Shown here piece by piece: positions 6,962 through 12,104 of a stretch of DNA of 12,104 nucleotides; position 1 is the first letter of the stretch, and every line of letters begins with the position of its first letter. A program made the position numbers and the translations under genes. The stretch comes from CAZSGN01 sp964606415. GTDB lineage: Bacteria > Bacteroidota > Bacteroidia > Bacteroidales > JBBRXJ01. The notes under the pieces were generated by a model, which saw only the letters and a program-made list of their open reading frames with translations, did not search any database and was not told the origin of the DNA. The DNA lies in contig CAZSGN010000073.1 in assembly GCA_964606415.1 (NCBI GenBank), positions 1 through 12,104 on the forward strand. Reading direction: 5' to 3'.

Positions 6962-7577
6962 GTCACAAATGTATAAAGTTTTTTACAACGACCGTGTTAT
7001 TTTTTTTACCAATCTTTCAAACGCTGGTATTGATAAGCCGGGGGCTTTGGTTTATCATTTCTGCTCCGCCGAAGAGATGATGGCCTTGCTGGAGGCGTTT
7101 GAGGAGCAGGTAGATTTTATTAATGAATTATATATTGTTTCTGATAAGCCAAAGGAAACTTTTTTATTGTTGCACGAGTATTACCGGCTTATTGTTGCGG
7201 GTGGGGGTATTGTGAGAAATGAGAAAGGAGAGATTTTATTGATCTACCGGCGTGGTAAATGGGATTTGCCCAAGGGAAAAGCTGAAGGTGATGAAACAAT
7301 TGAGCAGACTGCTGTAAGGGAGGTGCAGGAGGAGTGTCATCTTAGCCGGGTCATTGCCAGGCATGTATCTGACAGAACTTATCATACTTATAAAATAAAG
7401 GGTGAATTTGTTTTAAAAGAAACAGTTTGGTTTGATATGCTTGCTGAAGGTTCAGAGGAAATAAAGCCTCAGGAACAAGAAGATATCACCGAGGTTCGCT
7501 GGGTGTCAACTGATGATTTACCTCGTTATGCTGAGCAGACATATGCATCTATCAGGGAGCTATTTAAAAAGATTTGA
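6960..7577 (+). CDS. Nudix hydrolase with N-terminal extension
   Basis: The 205-residue protein carries a Nudix box at 106-128 fitting Gx5Ex7REUxEExGU: Gly106, Glu112, Arg120, Glu121, Glu124 and Glu125 are present, but the late Gly is His127 (REVQEECHL). The metal-binding Glu residues are intact, so hydrolysis of a nucleoside diphosphate linked to another group is expected; the substrate cannot be deduced. Preceding LIVAGGGIVRNEKGEILLIYRR (77-98) and WDLPKG (101-106) are typical of the fold. Residues 1-75 form an extra alpha/beta-looking domain I do not recognise. ATG 6960 overlaps the pyrE ATG by two bases; Met4 (6969) is an alternative start. The C-terminus overlaps the convergent thioredoxin-fold gene by 18 bp. 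It is the only complete rightward gene in the window. Confidence 0.9.
   Translation: MSQMYKVFYNDRVIFFTNLSNAGIDKPGALVYHFCSAEEMMALLEAFEEQVDFINELYIVSDKPKETFLLLHEYYRLIVAGGGIVRNEKGEILLIYRRGKWDLPKGKAEGDETIEQTAVREVQEECHLSRVIARHVSDRTYHTYKIKGEFVLKETVWFDMLAEGSEEIKPQEQEDITEVRWVSTDDLPRYAEQTYASIRELFKKI
6966..6973 (-). promoter_or_regulatory. Candidate -7 box (TACATTTG) for pyrE, inside the Nudix gene
   Basis: The minus strand reads TACATTTGT, matching TAnnTTTG and the pyrimidine often described after it. It ends 4 nt before the pyrE ATG, so transcription would start at or near the start codon. No TTTG is found at the usual -33 distance, which weakens the call. Confidence 0.35.
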
Positions 7578-9029
7578 TTTCCCTTCTTCTTTTGGGTATA
7601 GATCGCCTCGCTCTCTGAGTTTTTTATGAAGTTTTTCTCCAAAGTTTTCGTTCGGGCCGGGAGCCGGCGACATTAAAAGTTTTTTGGATGGGCTTAGGAG
7701 GTAATAAGTAGGGTATGCTTTTATTTCATACTGATTTAACAACTCGTCCCGACCATCAAAAAATAAAAATGTCCAGTTCAATTCATGTTTTTTTATAAAA
7801 GACAACATCTTTTCGTAGGAGTCTCCGGCAAAGATGCTCACCAGATCTAATTGTTCTGCTATTTCTTTTTCACGAAAACGTTTTAATAATCTAATTTGTT
7901 TCTGACACTCGTAATCGTTATCCCGGATAAAACTTAAGTAAATGTATTGCTCTTTTAATGAATCAAGGCTGATCATATTGCTGTCCTGGTCTGGTAATAT
8001 GAAGTCAGGTGGCTTGCATCCTTTTTTAAGGCGGGTTAATTTGTTGTGTATTTCGCTGGCCATCCTTCTTATTTCGATGGATGAACTTTCCTGGCCCATT
8101 TTTTTAATGTGCTTAAGTATTATCTCTTTCTTAAAGTTGTCTGAAAAATAAGAATCATAAAAGGCTTTGAGTATAACAATATCTTTTAATATAGGTTGCT
8201 TGAGAAGGTGAAATGCGTCTCTTATTGTTGAATAACTGTGGTCTTGTTCAATGTACTTTATTAATGTGTCATTTTGAGGAGAAGCAGGGAGGCGCTGGAA
8301 AAGTTTATTGCTGCATTTTAATAATAAATCGGTATAAGCCGGATTATTTAAAAGAACCGGGGCATTTTTGAAGTATTTTTCTAAAAAGAAAATTGGTTTT
8401 TTCTTTGATATCATATATTCAAGGGATGCCAATTGGTATTTTTTATATTGATTAAAATAATTATTGGAGGAGATAAATTGCCCGTCGAATATTTTAAGAA
8501 TGGAGTCCTTGGCTTTGGAAGTAATGCCGGCTGCTGCATTAAGGGATAATTTTTGTCTTTGACTGGTAAAAGCAGCATCAAAAGATTGAATGGATGCATT
8601 CAGGTTTTGGTTTTCAGGTATGGTATCTCCTGTTTCCAGATTTTTTTGTTTTTTTATTCCTAACCTGGCAGGGGTTGGTTTGAAATAAGGATTATGTTTC
8701 TGGTGTATTGTTTTCTCTTTCCGGGCAGGCAGGTCAATATGGTATTCATTGTTGGGTTCAATAAATATTGAGCTTTTGTATATGCCTAAGTAGGTATATG
8801 CTTCCAGTGTTTGATTTATTTCTATCTCTATATTGAAAGAACCACTATCTGAAATTTGTTTTGTTGCAAGTAAAGAGTCTTTACCAAGGATAGGATTATT
8901 TTCAATAAACAAATGAAATTCTTCTCCGGCATATTCAGGAGCTTGTCCTTTGATGATGACTGGCTCTGCTGTTGCGGTGCGGGTAAATAATAATATGGCT
9001 GTCAGTGTAAGTAGAAGAATGGTTTTCAT
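7560..9029 (-). CDS. Exported TlpA-like thioredoxin-fold protein, DxxC motif
   Basis: The 489-residue protein has a signal peptide (1-21, ending TATA before EPV), so it is probably periplasmic. The N-terminal part (about 23-100) resembles the beta-rich domain common before TlpA domains in Bacteroidota (DUF4369-like, by resemblance only). A helical middle (about 140-335) has no motif I can name. The C-terminal domain starts with GCKPPDFILPDQDSNMISLD (337-356) and is a TlpA/thioredoxin fold with cis-Pro440 (KAYPTYYLL). Where TlpA has WCxxC the sequence is NDYEC (371-375): the nucleophilic first Cys is Asp372 and only Cys375 remains. Classical disulfide reductase activity is therefore unlikely. 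The start overlaps the coaD stop by 4 bp (ATGA), indicating translational coupling. The stop overlaps the convergent Nudix gene. Confidence 0.8.
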   Translation of the reverse strand: MKTILLLTLTAILLFTRTATAEPVIIKGQAPEYAGEEFHLFIENNPILGKDSLLATKQISDSGSFNIEIEINQTLEAYTYLGIYKSSIFIEPNNEYHIDLPARKEKTIHQKHNPYFKPTPARLGIKKQKNLETGDTIPENQNLNASIQSFDAAFTSQRQKLSLNAAAGITSKAKDSILKIFDGQFISSNNYFNQYKKYQLASLEYMISKKKPIFFLEKYFKNAPVLLNNPAYTDLLLKCSNKLFQRLPASPQNDTLIKYIEQDHSYSTIRDAFHLLKQPILKDIVILKAFYDSYFSDNFKKEIILKHIKKMGQESSSIEIRRMASEIHNKLTRLKKGCKPPDFILPDQDSNMISLDSLKEQYIYLSFIRDNDYECQKQIRLLKRFREKEIAEQLDLVSIFAGDSYEKMLSFIKKHELNWTFLFFDGRDELLNQYEIKAYPTYYLLSPSKKLLMSPAPGPNENFGEKLHKKLRERGDLYPKEEGKSNLFK

Positions 9030-9496
9030 GAATGAATGGTTCCCCTGATTTTTTTAGGTACGAATTTATGTATATCACCGCCATTAATATATATCTCCCG
9101 GACGATGGTGGAATTGATGTGTGTGTGTTCCGGAGCTGTTAAAAGGAATACGGTCTCGATAGATGAATCTAAACAGCGGTTGTTTTGAGCAATGGCTCTT
9201 TCGTATTCAAAATCGGATGCTGTTCTTAATCCCCGGATTATATAGCTGGCATTTAATTTTTTGCAATGATGAACTGTTAATCCTTCGAAATTACTGACAA
9301 GAATGCCAGGGTCATCATCAAAGACAGATTCGATCCATTTTTGCCGATGTTCCAGGGGGAAAAGGTTTTTTTTTGTGCTGTTGGCTCCGATAGATACATA
9401 GATTTTATCAAAAAACGGCCTTGCTCTTCTGACAATAGACTCATGCCCAATCGTAATTGGGTCAAATGATCCCGGGAAAATGGCAATTTTTTCCAT
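9026..9496 (-). CDS. coaD: Phosphopantetheine adenylyltransferase
   Basis: The 156-residue enzyme transfers AMP from ATP to 4'-phosphopantetheine, making dephospho-CoA in the penultimate step of CoA synthesis. The nucleotidyltransferase signature PGSFDPITIGH (8-18) is complete, with the TxGH motif at 15-18. Lys42, Arg88 and Arg91 in IIRGLRTASDFEYE (86-99) and the STIVREI segment (129-135) correspond to substrate and ATP contacts in the family. Length agrees with bacterial CoaD (about 160 residues). The ATG at 9496 gives the canonical MEKIAIFPGSFDP start. It lies 4 bp after the HD-domain gene and overlaps the following thioredoxin-fold gene by 4 bp, so all three form an operon. Nothing unusual in the sequence. 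Confidence 0.96.
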   Translation of the reverse strand: MEKIAIFPGSFDPITIGHESIVRRARPFFDKIYVSIGANSTKKNLFPLEHRQKWIESVFDDDPGILVSNFEGLTVHHCKKLNASYIIRGLRTASDFEYERAIAQNNRCLDSSIETVFLLTAPEHTHINSTIVREIYINGGDIHKFVPKKIRGTIHS

Positions 9497-9500
9497 GATA

Positions 9501-10313
9501 TTAAGTTTTTACTGGTTCATTAGATGTCTTTGATATTGCAAGTTCTCTCTTGATGTATTGATTTATTTGTTTACGGATTTTTTTTATTTCTTCATCCTGC
9601 GGAAGTGTATCAAAAATAACATCAAGATACTGATTATCTACGATAAGCTCAAGGCTTTTTTTATAGTTCAGATCAAAGACCCAACTGATCTGGAGCAATT
9701 TAAAATCATTAACATTGCGCAATCCTTTCTTGTTGACGATGACACCCTGTTTGATTTCATCAATGCAGCGATGGGTGTAACTATTATCATCCGGCAGATC
9801 CAGCGTTAGCGTTGTGTTTGGGTTTGTGGACTGGTAGTGGTCGGTGACTATTTTATATATATCTACCTTATCGGCATCCCTAATGGTTGCTGTAAGGTGA
9901 AATTCTTCTTTTGGACTATCCCCGGAAATATGCTTTTTGTTATGGAGCTGTGTCGCTCTTTTGACCAGATTTAGCGTGGGAGTGTCAAGAGGTTTGTTTT
10001 TGAGTTCTTTTTCGATGATTTTCCCTCCCAGATCCCCGTGATCCAGCGATTGATCATCAGAGAAAGTCTGAAAACGTGTGTATTGTTCAAAACGGCCAAT
10101 GTCATGGAGTAAACCGGTTATTTCACTTAATATGATCATCTCGTTATCCATTTTGTTTGCTTGGGCAATCTTCCTGGAAATGGAGGAGACGCGTTTTGAA
10201 TGGTTTATTTTGATAAGGATGTTGGTTTTAAGATCTGGGAAATGCTCAATAAAGGAATTGGTATAATCATTAAACCAATTTTTTATATATTCCAGTGTAT
10301 GTTTATTAGGCAT
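9501..10313 (-). CDS. HD-domain phosphohydrolase family protein
   Basis: From the ATG at 10313 the protein has 270 residues. It carries an HD metal site: His38 (NHSKRV), His70-Asp71 (LLHDIGRFEQY), further His92 (LDHGDLGG) and His124, and an Asp pair at 146/148 (IRDADKVDI). This pattern fits metal-dependent phosphohydrolases acting on nucleotides or nucleotide second messengers, but the substrate is not evident and no second catalytic domain is present. Residues after about 160 show no motif I can name. A longer in-frame start at 10388 would translate through the upstream terminator and add a T-rich, unlikely peptide, so I chose MPNKHTLE. A full TAnnTTTG box lies just upstream. It is the first gene of the operon with coaD. 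No signal peptide, so cytosolic. Confidence 0.82.
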   Translation of the reverse strand: MPNKHTLEYIKNWFNDYTNSFIEHFPDLKTNILIKINHSKRVSSISRKIAQANKMDNEMIILSEITGLLHDIGRFEQYTRFQTFSDDQSLDHGDLGGKIIEKELKNKPLDTPTLNLVKRATQLHNKKHISGDSPKEEFHLTATIRDADKVDIYKIVTDHYQSTNPNTTLTLDLPDDNSYTHRCIDEIKQGVIVNKKGLRNVNDFKLLQISWVFDLNYKKSLELIVDNQYLDVIFDTLPQDEEIKKIRKQINQYIKRELAISKTSNEPVKT

Positions 10314-10324
10314 GTTTTTTTTTA

Positions 10325-10332
10325 CAAAGTTA
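10325..10332 (-). promoter_or_regulatory. Candidate -7 box (TAACTTTG) for the HD-coaD operon
   Basis: The minus strand reads TAACTTTGT, a full TAnnTTTG match followed by T, ending 11 nt before the ATG at 10313. The expected -33 region falls in the loop and inner stem of the preceding terminator, where TTTC is found with a 21-nt spacer. A very short leader is predicted. Confidence 0.45.
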
Positions 10333-10344
10333 ACCAAAAATAAA

Positions 10345-10373
10345 AAAAGCCAGGAAAAATCATCCTGGCTTTT
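10345..10373 (-). terminator. Intrinsic terminator of the SPOR lipoprotein gene
   Basis: AAAAGCCAGGA (10345-10355) and TCCTGGCTTTT (10363-10373) form a perfect 11-bp stem with a 7-nt loop. On the minus strand it is followed by TTTTTTTATTTTTGG. It lies 21 nt after the SPOR gene stop, so it ends that transcript before the HD-coaD operon begins. Confidence 0.88.
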
Positions 10374-10394
10374 AAAGATTATAAACAATACTTT

Positions 10395-10883
10395 TTAATT
10401 AGCTACGTATACCCAGGCTTGCATTTCATCAAGAGACTTAGCTTGATTAAGAGCAGCGCTGTATGAAGGATGTTGATTGATCGAAACCAATTTAAAATCA
10501 TTATTAGCCTGCACGATAAGGGTTTTGTCATAGCCATATTTATTAATCATACGCTCTTTATATCGTTCCGCGTATTTAGGCGTTTTGAAGCTGCCGGAGA
10601 TAACATGGTATTTGTTTTTGGCTCTTTCGGCTTCTTCTTTTCGTTTTGCTTCGGCCTGCGAGTCTGCTTGAGCGATTGAATCTGCTTTGGCCTCGGCAAT
10701 AGAATCCTGGATTCTTGCCGCTTGTGCCTGCTCTATTGAGTCGTGGCGAATGCTGTCCATGCGTGCCTGCTCCATGGCTTCAATTTCTGCTTTGCTAGGT
10801 TTGCCAAGGATTTTCGTCCGGATAAATTCACAGCCACTAAGGAAAATTGAGCTTACCAGTAATAAAATAAGTACCTTCTTCAT
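10395..10883 (-). CDS. SPOR-domain lipoprotein with DSI-repeat linker
   Basis: From the ATG at 10883 the protein has 162 residues: MKKVLILLLVSSIFLSGC is a lipoprotein signal with canonical lipobox LSGC and lipidated Cys18. Residues 35-90 are a charged, Ala/Glu-rich probable coiled coil with recurring DSI (43-45, 48-50, 60-62, 68-70). A SPOR domain (about 92-160: YHVISGSFKT to QAWVYV) ends the protein. SPOR domains bind denuded glycan strands made by amidases at division sites, so a septal or envelope role is likely. A longer start at 10928 would place the signal peptide behind 15 extra residues and lie over the -7 box, so I rejected it. It is a single-gene unit with its own candidate promoter overlapping the upstream terminator hairpin, and its own terminator downstream. 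Confidence 0.9.
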   Translation of the reverse strand: MKKVLILLLVSSIFLSGCEFIRTKILGKPSKAEIEAMEQARMDSIRHDSIEQAQAARIQDSIAEAKADSIAQADSQAEAKRKEEAERAKNKYHVISGSFKTPKYAERYKERMINKYGYDKTLIVQANNDFKLVSINQHPSYSAALNQAKSLDEMQAWVYVAN

Positions 10884-10917
10884 GGGTTCGTTTTTAGGGT
10901 TAATCCATATTTTCATG

Positions 10918-10948
10918 CTAATATACAAAAAAAAACACCGTTTGCAAA
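10918..10948 (-). promoter_or_regulatory. Candidate promoter of the SPOR lipoprotein gene
   Basis: The minus strand has TTTG (10948-10945), a 19-nt spacer and TATATTAG (10925-10918), which matches the Bacteroidota -33/-7 arrangement with one mismatch in the -7 box. Transcription would start near 10911, giving a leader of about 28 nt before the ATG at 10883. The -33 TTTG sits at the centre of the terminator palindrome 10930-10959. Confidence 0.5.
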
Positions 10949-10959
10949 CGGTGTTTTTT
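10930..10959. terminator. Perfect 30-bp palindrome, bidirectional terminator
   Basis: Two 15-nt arms (10930-10944, 10945-10959) are exact reverse complements, with CACCGTTTG at the core and A/T tails. Read leftward the hairpin is followed by a run of nine T (10935-10927); read rightward it ends in six T. It most likely ends leftward transcripts from the redoxin side before the SPOR gene. Confidence 0.85.
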
Positions 10960-10990
10960 AAAAAAACTGCTGTAAAAGATTTTTTGAGAT

Positions 10991-11062
10991 GATTGCTATT
11001 ATTGATTTCGTTGGTTTAAATCCTTCAAAAACAAATTGTTGCAATAATAAAGACAAGCAATC
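10991..11062. other. Long bulged stem in the redoxin-SPOR intergenic region
   Basis: GATTGC (10991-10996) pairs with GCAATC (11057-11062) and TATTATTG (10997-11004) pairs with CAATAATA (11042-11049). This gives 14 perfect pairs with one 7-nt bulge (AAGACAA) and a 37-nt apical region. It lies between the redoxin stop and the terminator at 10930-10959 in a 302-bp gap (10884-11185) without a convincing gene. It could be part of a 3' untranslated region or a small RNA ending at that terminator. Strand is unknown. Confidence 0.35.
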
Positions 11063-11185
11063 TATTTAAACATTATTGTTCATATTGGATCGTTTTTTTT
11101 TAGAATTTATTTTTGTTTTGCTTGCTCCTGACTACTTTTGATCGTTTGACATACGGTAAAAGATCGTGTGGGGCTTCAATGATTT

Positions 11186-11767
11186 TTACACAAGGTCACA
11201 TGCTTCAGCAGGCATCCAGTGTTTATCTTTGCCATCCCATTTGATATTGCAGCCGATGGGGTTGGTTAACGGAACAGTTATTTCTTTTTGTTCTGTTAAT
11301 TCCTCAAGGACACGATCAAGATCATTGGTCTTGATTGAAGCCGGATCACGAGGACTGTCCACGGCTCTGCCGGTATAGACTAATTCCCTTTTTTCATTGA
11401 AAACAAAGAAGTGGGGTGTCTTAAGAGCCCCGTAATCCTTAGCCGATTGTTGTGTTTCATCCCGCAGGTAAACCCAGGGAAAGCGGTATTCATTCATGCG
11501 TTCCACCATGCGATTAAAATCATCCTCTTCATATGTGTTCGCGCTGTTTGAGTTGATCGCAACGAACTGAACCCCTTTGGGAATGTATTTTTCTGCTGTT
11601 TGTCGTGTTGTCTCATCTGAGTTTTTTACATAAGGACAGTGATTACAGGTGAAAAATACAACGAGGTATTTTTTGTTGTCAAAATCAGACAAACGCCATT
11701 GATTACCATCCGTGCCGGGTAGTTCAAAATAAGGAGCCCTTTCGCCTAATTGAAGTGTATATGCCAT
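11186..11767 (-). CDS. Thioredoxin-fold redoxin (AhpC/TSA-like) with CNHC motif
   Basis: The 193-residue protein opens with LGERAPYFELPGTDGNQWRLSDF (7-29), the typical redoxin start. The active site is VVFFTCNHCPYV (36-47), with Cys41 and Cys44 forming a CxxC pair. Cis-Pro118 (KTPHFFVF) packs against it. The C-terminal NPIGCNIKWDGKDK (169-182) adds Cys173 and is, from memory, a recurring signature of this redoxin subfamily. No signal peptide is present, so it is probably cytosolic. A thiol-disulfide reductase or peroxidase-like role is expected; the partner is unknown. The start MAYTLQLGERAP fits family length. It stands alone, with a full TAnnTTTG box 43 nt upstream and an AT-rich terminator-like hairpin before that. 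The next terminator downstream is over 220 bp away. Confidence 0.9.
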   Translation of the reverse strand: MAYTLQLGERAPYFELPGTDGNQWRLSDFDNKKYLVVFFTCNHCPYVKNSDETTRQTAEKYIPKGVQFVAINSNSANTYEEDDFNRMVERMNEYRFPWVYLRDETQQSAKDYGALKTPHFFVFNEKRELVYTGRAVDSPRDPASIKTNDLDRVLEELTEQKEITVPLTNPIGCNIKWDGKDKHWMPAEACDLV

Positions 11768-11810
11768 AATCTTTAGTTTTTTGTTTTAAATAGCGTTCAT
11801 TATATGTATA

Positions 11811-11818
11811 CAAATATA
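11811..11818 (-). promoter_or_regulatory. Candidate -7 box (TATATTTG) for the redoxin gene
   Basis: The minus strand reads TATATTTGT, a full TAnnTTTG match followed by T. It ends 43 nt before the ATG at 11767. The best -33 candidate is TTTC at 11840-11837, 18 nt away and inside the hairpin 11827-11855. Confidence 0.45.
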
Positions 11819-11826
11819 TGAAAAAA

Positions 11827-11855
11827 TAATTATTTAGAAAAAATCTAAATAATTA
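11827..11855 (-). terminator. AT-rich intrinsic terminator-like hairpin
   Basis: TAATTATTTAGA (11827-11838) and TCTAAATAATTA (11844-11855) form a perfect 12-bp stem with a 5-nt loop. On the minus strand six T follow (11826-11821). The stem has only one G-C pair per arm, so it would be weak. It sits 15 nt past the stop of the small ORF 11871-11990 and could end that transcript, or serve as an operator for the redoxin promoter. Confidence 0.45.
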
Positions 11856-11870
11856 AAGTTTCGCAGTAAA

Positions 11871-11990
11871 TTAATTACGATTGAATTTTAATTTTTTTAT
11901 GCGTGTGGCCAGTGAATTTGCGAAGGAAAGGGCGTAGCCTTGGCTTGTGTGGATGCCATAATTCACGTCCCGATTATTGTTTTTGGGCAT
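11871..11990 (-). CDS. Unrecognised 39-residue small ORF
   Basis: ATG at 11990 to TAA at 11871 encodes 39 residues, beginning MPKNNNRDVNYGIHTSQG and ending KKLKFNRN, with a basic C-terminal tail. I cannot name a family. Its GC content is visibly higher than the flanking AT-rich DNA, many codons end in C (GGC ATC CAC ACA AGC), and a terminator-like hairpin follows its stop. These points favour something real: a small protein, the remnant of a larger gene, or a dispersed repeat that happens to stay open. An in-frame stop lies four codons upstream of the ATG, so the frame does not continue to the right. No clear promoter precedes it. Coding status is uncertain. Confidence 0.35.
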   Translation of the reverse strand: MPKNNNRDVNYGIHTSQGYALSFANSLATRIKKLKFNRN

Positions 11991-12029
11991 TTTAAAAAAA
12001 TGCTACAAAACATATATCGGGATTTTTTT
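11968..12029 (+). other. Nested hairpins followed by T7 on the plus strand
   Basis: TCCCGAT (11968-11974) pairs with ATCGGGA (12016-12022), enclosing a second perfect stem GCATTTT (11987-11993) with AAAATGC (11997-12003), and seven T follow at 12023-12029. This could be a rightward terminator or attenuator ahead of the possible gene at 12071. It overlaps the start of the small ORF on the other strand. Confidence 0.3.
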
Positions 12030-12070
12030 GGTTCGTTTCTTGTCCGTCTACTGACTGATTTTTGTTACGA

Positions 12071-12104
12071 ATGACAAAAAAAATGAACAGGTTTATAGGT
12101 GTCT
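12071..12104 (+). CDS. Possible start of a rightward gene, cut by the window edge
   Basis: ATG at 12071 opens a frame reading MTKKMNRFIGV to the last base. The basic start followed by hydrophobic residues resembles the N-terminus of an exported protein, but only 11 codons are visible. Met5 (12083) is an alternative start. A box GATTTTTG at 12057-12064 matches TAnnTTTG with one mismatch but lies too close to be convincing. Confidence 0.3.
   Translation, partial: MTKKMNRFIGV

Noticed and set aside
10314..10388. Longer start (10388) for the HD-domain protein
   Set aside because: The added 25 residues are encoded by the SPOR gene terminator and its T-tract, and a full -7 box lies downstream of that start.
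10884..10928. Longer start (10928) for the SPOR lipoprotein
   Set aside because: It would precede the signal peptide with 15 extra residues and overlap the candidate -7 box.
10989..11069. 26-codon rightward ORF in the redoxin-SPOR gap
   Set aside because: Very short, no promoter or start support, and it lies inside the bulged stem, which explains the sequence as well.
11133..11140. TACTTTTG on the plus strand as a promoter box
   Set aside because: It matches TAnnTTTG but would drive transcription antisense into the redoxin gene, and the nearest TTTG is only 17 nt upstream; T-rich DNA yields such matches by chance.
11992..12102. Leftward frame open from the right edge, ending two bases before the small ORF start
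   Set aside because: 36 codons of low-complexity composition without a visible start or recognisable motif; it also opposes the possible gene at 12071.

Overview
The window reads as chromosomal DNA of a Bacteroidota bacterium, perhaps near the Bacteroidales/Marinilabiliales. It is AT-rich and lacks Shine-Dalgarno sequences. Several starts are preceded by boxes matching the Bacteroidota -7 consensus TAnnTTTG. The lineage is inferred from these signals and from the protein types (SPOR lipoproteins with DSI-rich linkers, SSCG/LSGC lipoboxes, TlpA-like proteins with long N-terminal domains). No rRNA, tRNA, CRISPR array, insertion sequence or phage gene was seen.

Layout from left to right. 1-337: no convincing gene. 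338-1225 (-): exported metzincin-like protein whose catalytic Glu position is Asn. 1350-5720 (-): a same-strand run, transcribed from right to left, of a soluble class III adenylate cyclase with a degenerate receiver and PAS domain, a glucosaminidase/LysM lipoprotein, xerD and nth. 5721-5918: intergenic, with a threefold ATAATGTC repeat ahead of the cyclase. 5919-6961 (-): pyrE and an SRPBCC protein. 6960-7577 (+): a Nudix hydrolase whose ATG overlaps the pyrE ATG by two bases. 7560-10313 (-): HD-domain protein, coaD and a TlpA-like thioredoxin-fold protein, tightly packed; the last converges on the Nudix gene with an 18-bp overlap. 10395-10883 (-): SPOR lipoprotein. 11186-11767 (-): redoxin with a CNHC motif. 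11871-11990 (-): an unrecognised 39-codon ORF of contrasting composition. A possible rightward gene starts at 12071 and runs off the edge.

Most genes are housekeeping: base excision repair, chromosome dimer resolution, pyrimidine and CoA synthesis, envelope maintenance and thiol redox. The distinctive signals are three apparently inactivated or altered active sites (metzincin E to N, receiver D to H, thioredoxin CxxC to DxxC), very compact junctions (overlapping divergent starts, convergent overlap, promoter elements embedded in terminator hairpins), and short structured or coding elements between genes. I found no clear multi-gene novel system. The best leads are the pseudo-metzincin, the pyrE/Nudix start overlap and the small ORF near the right edge.
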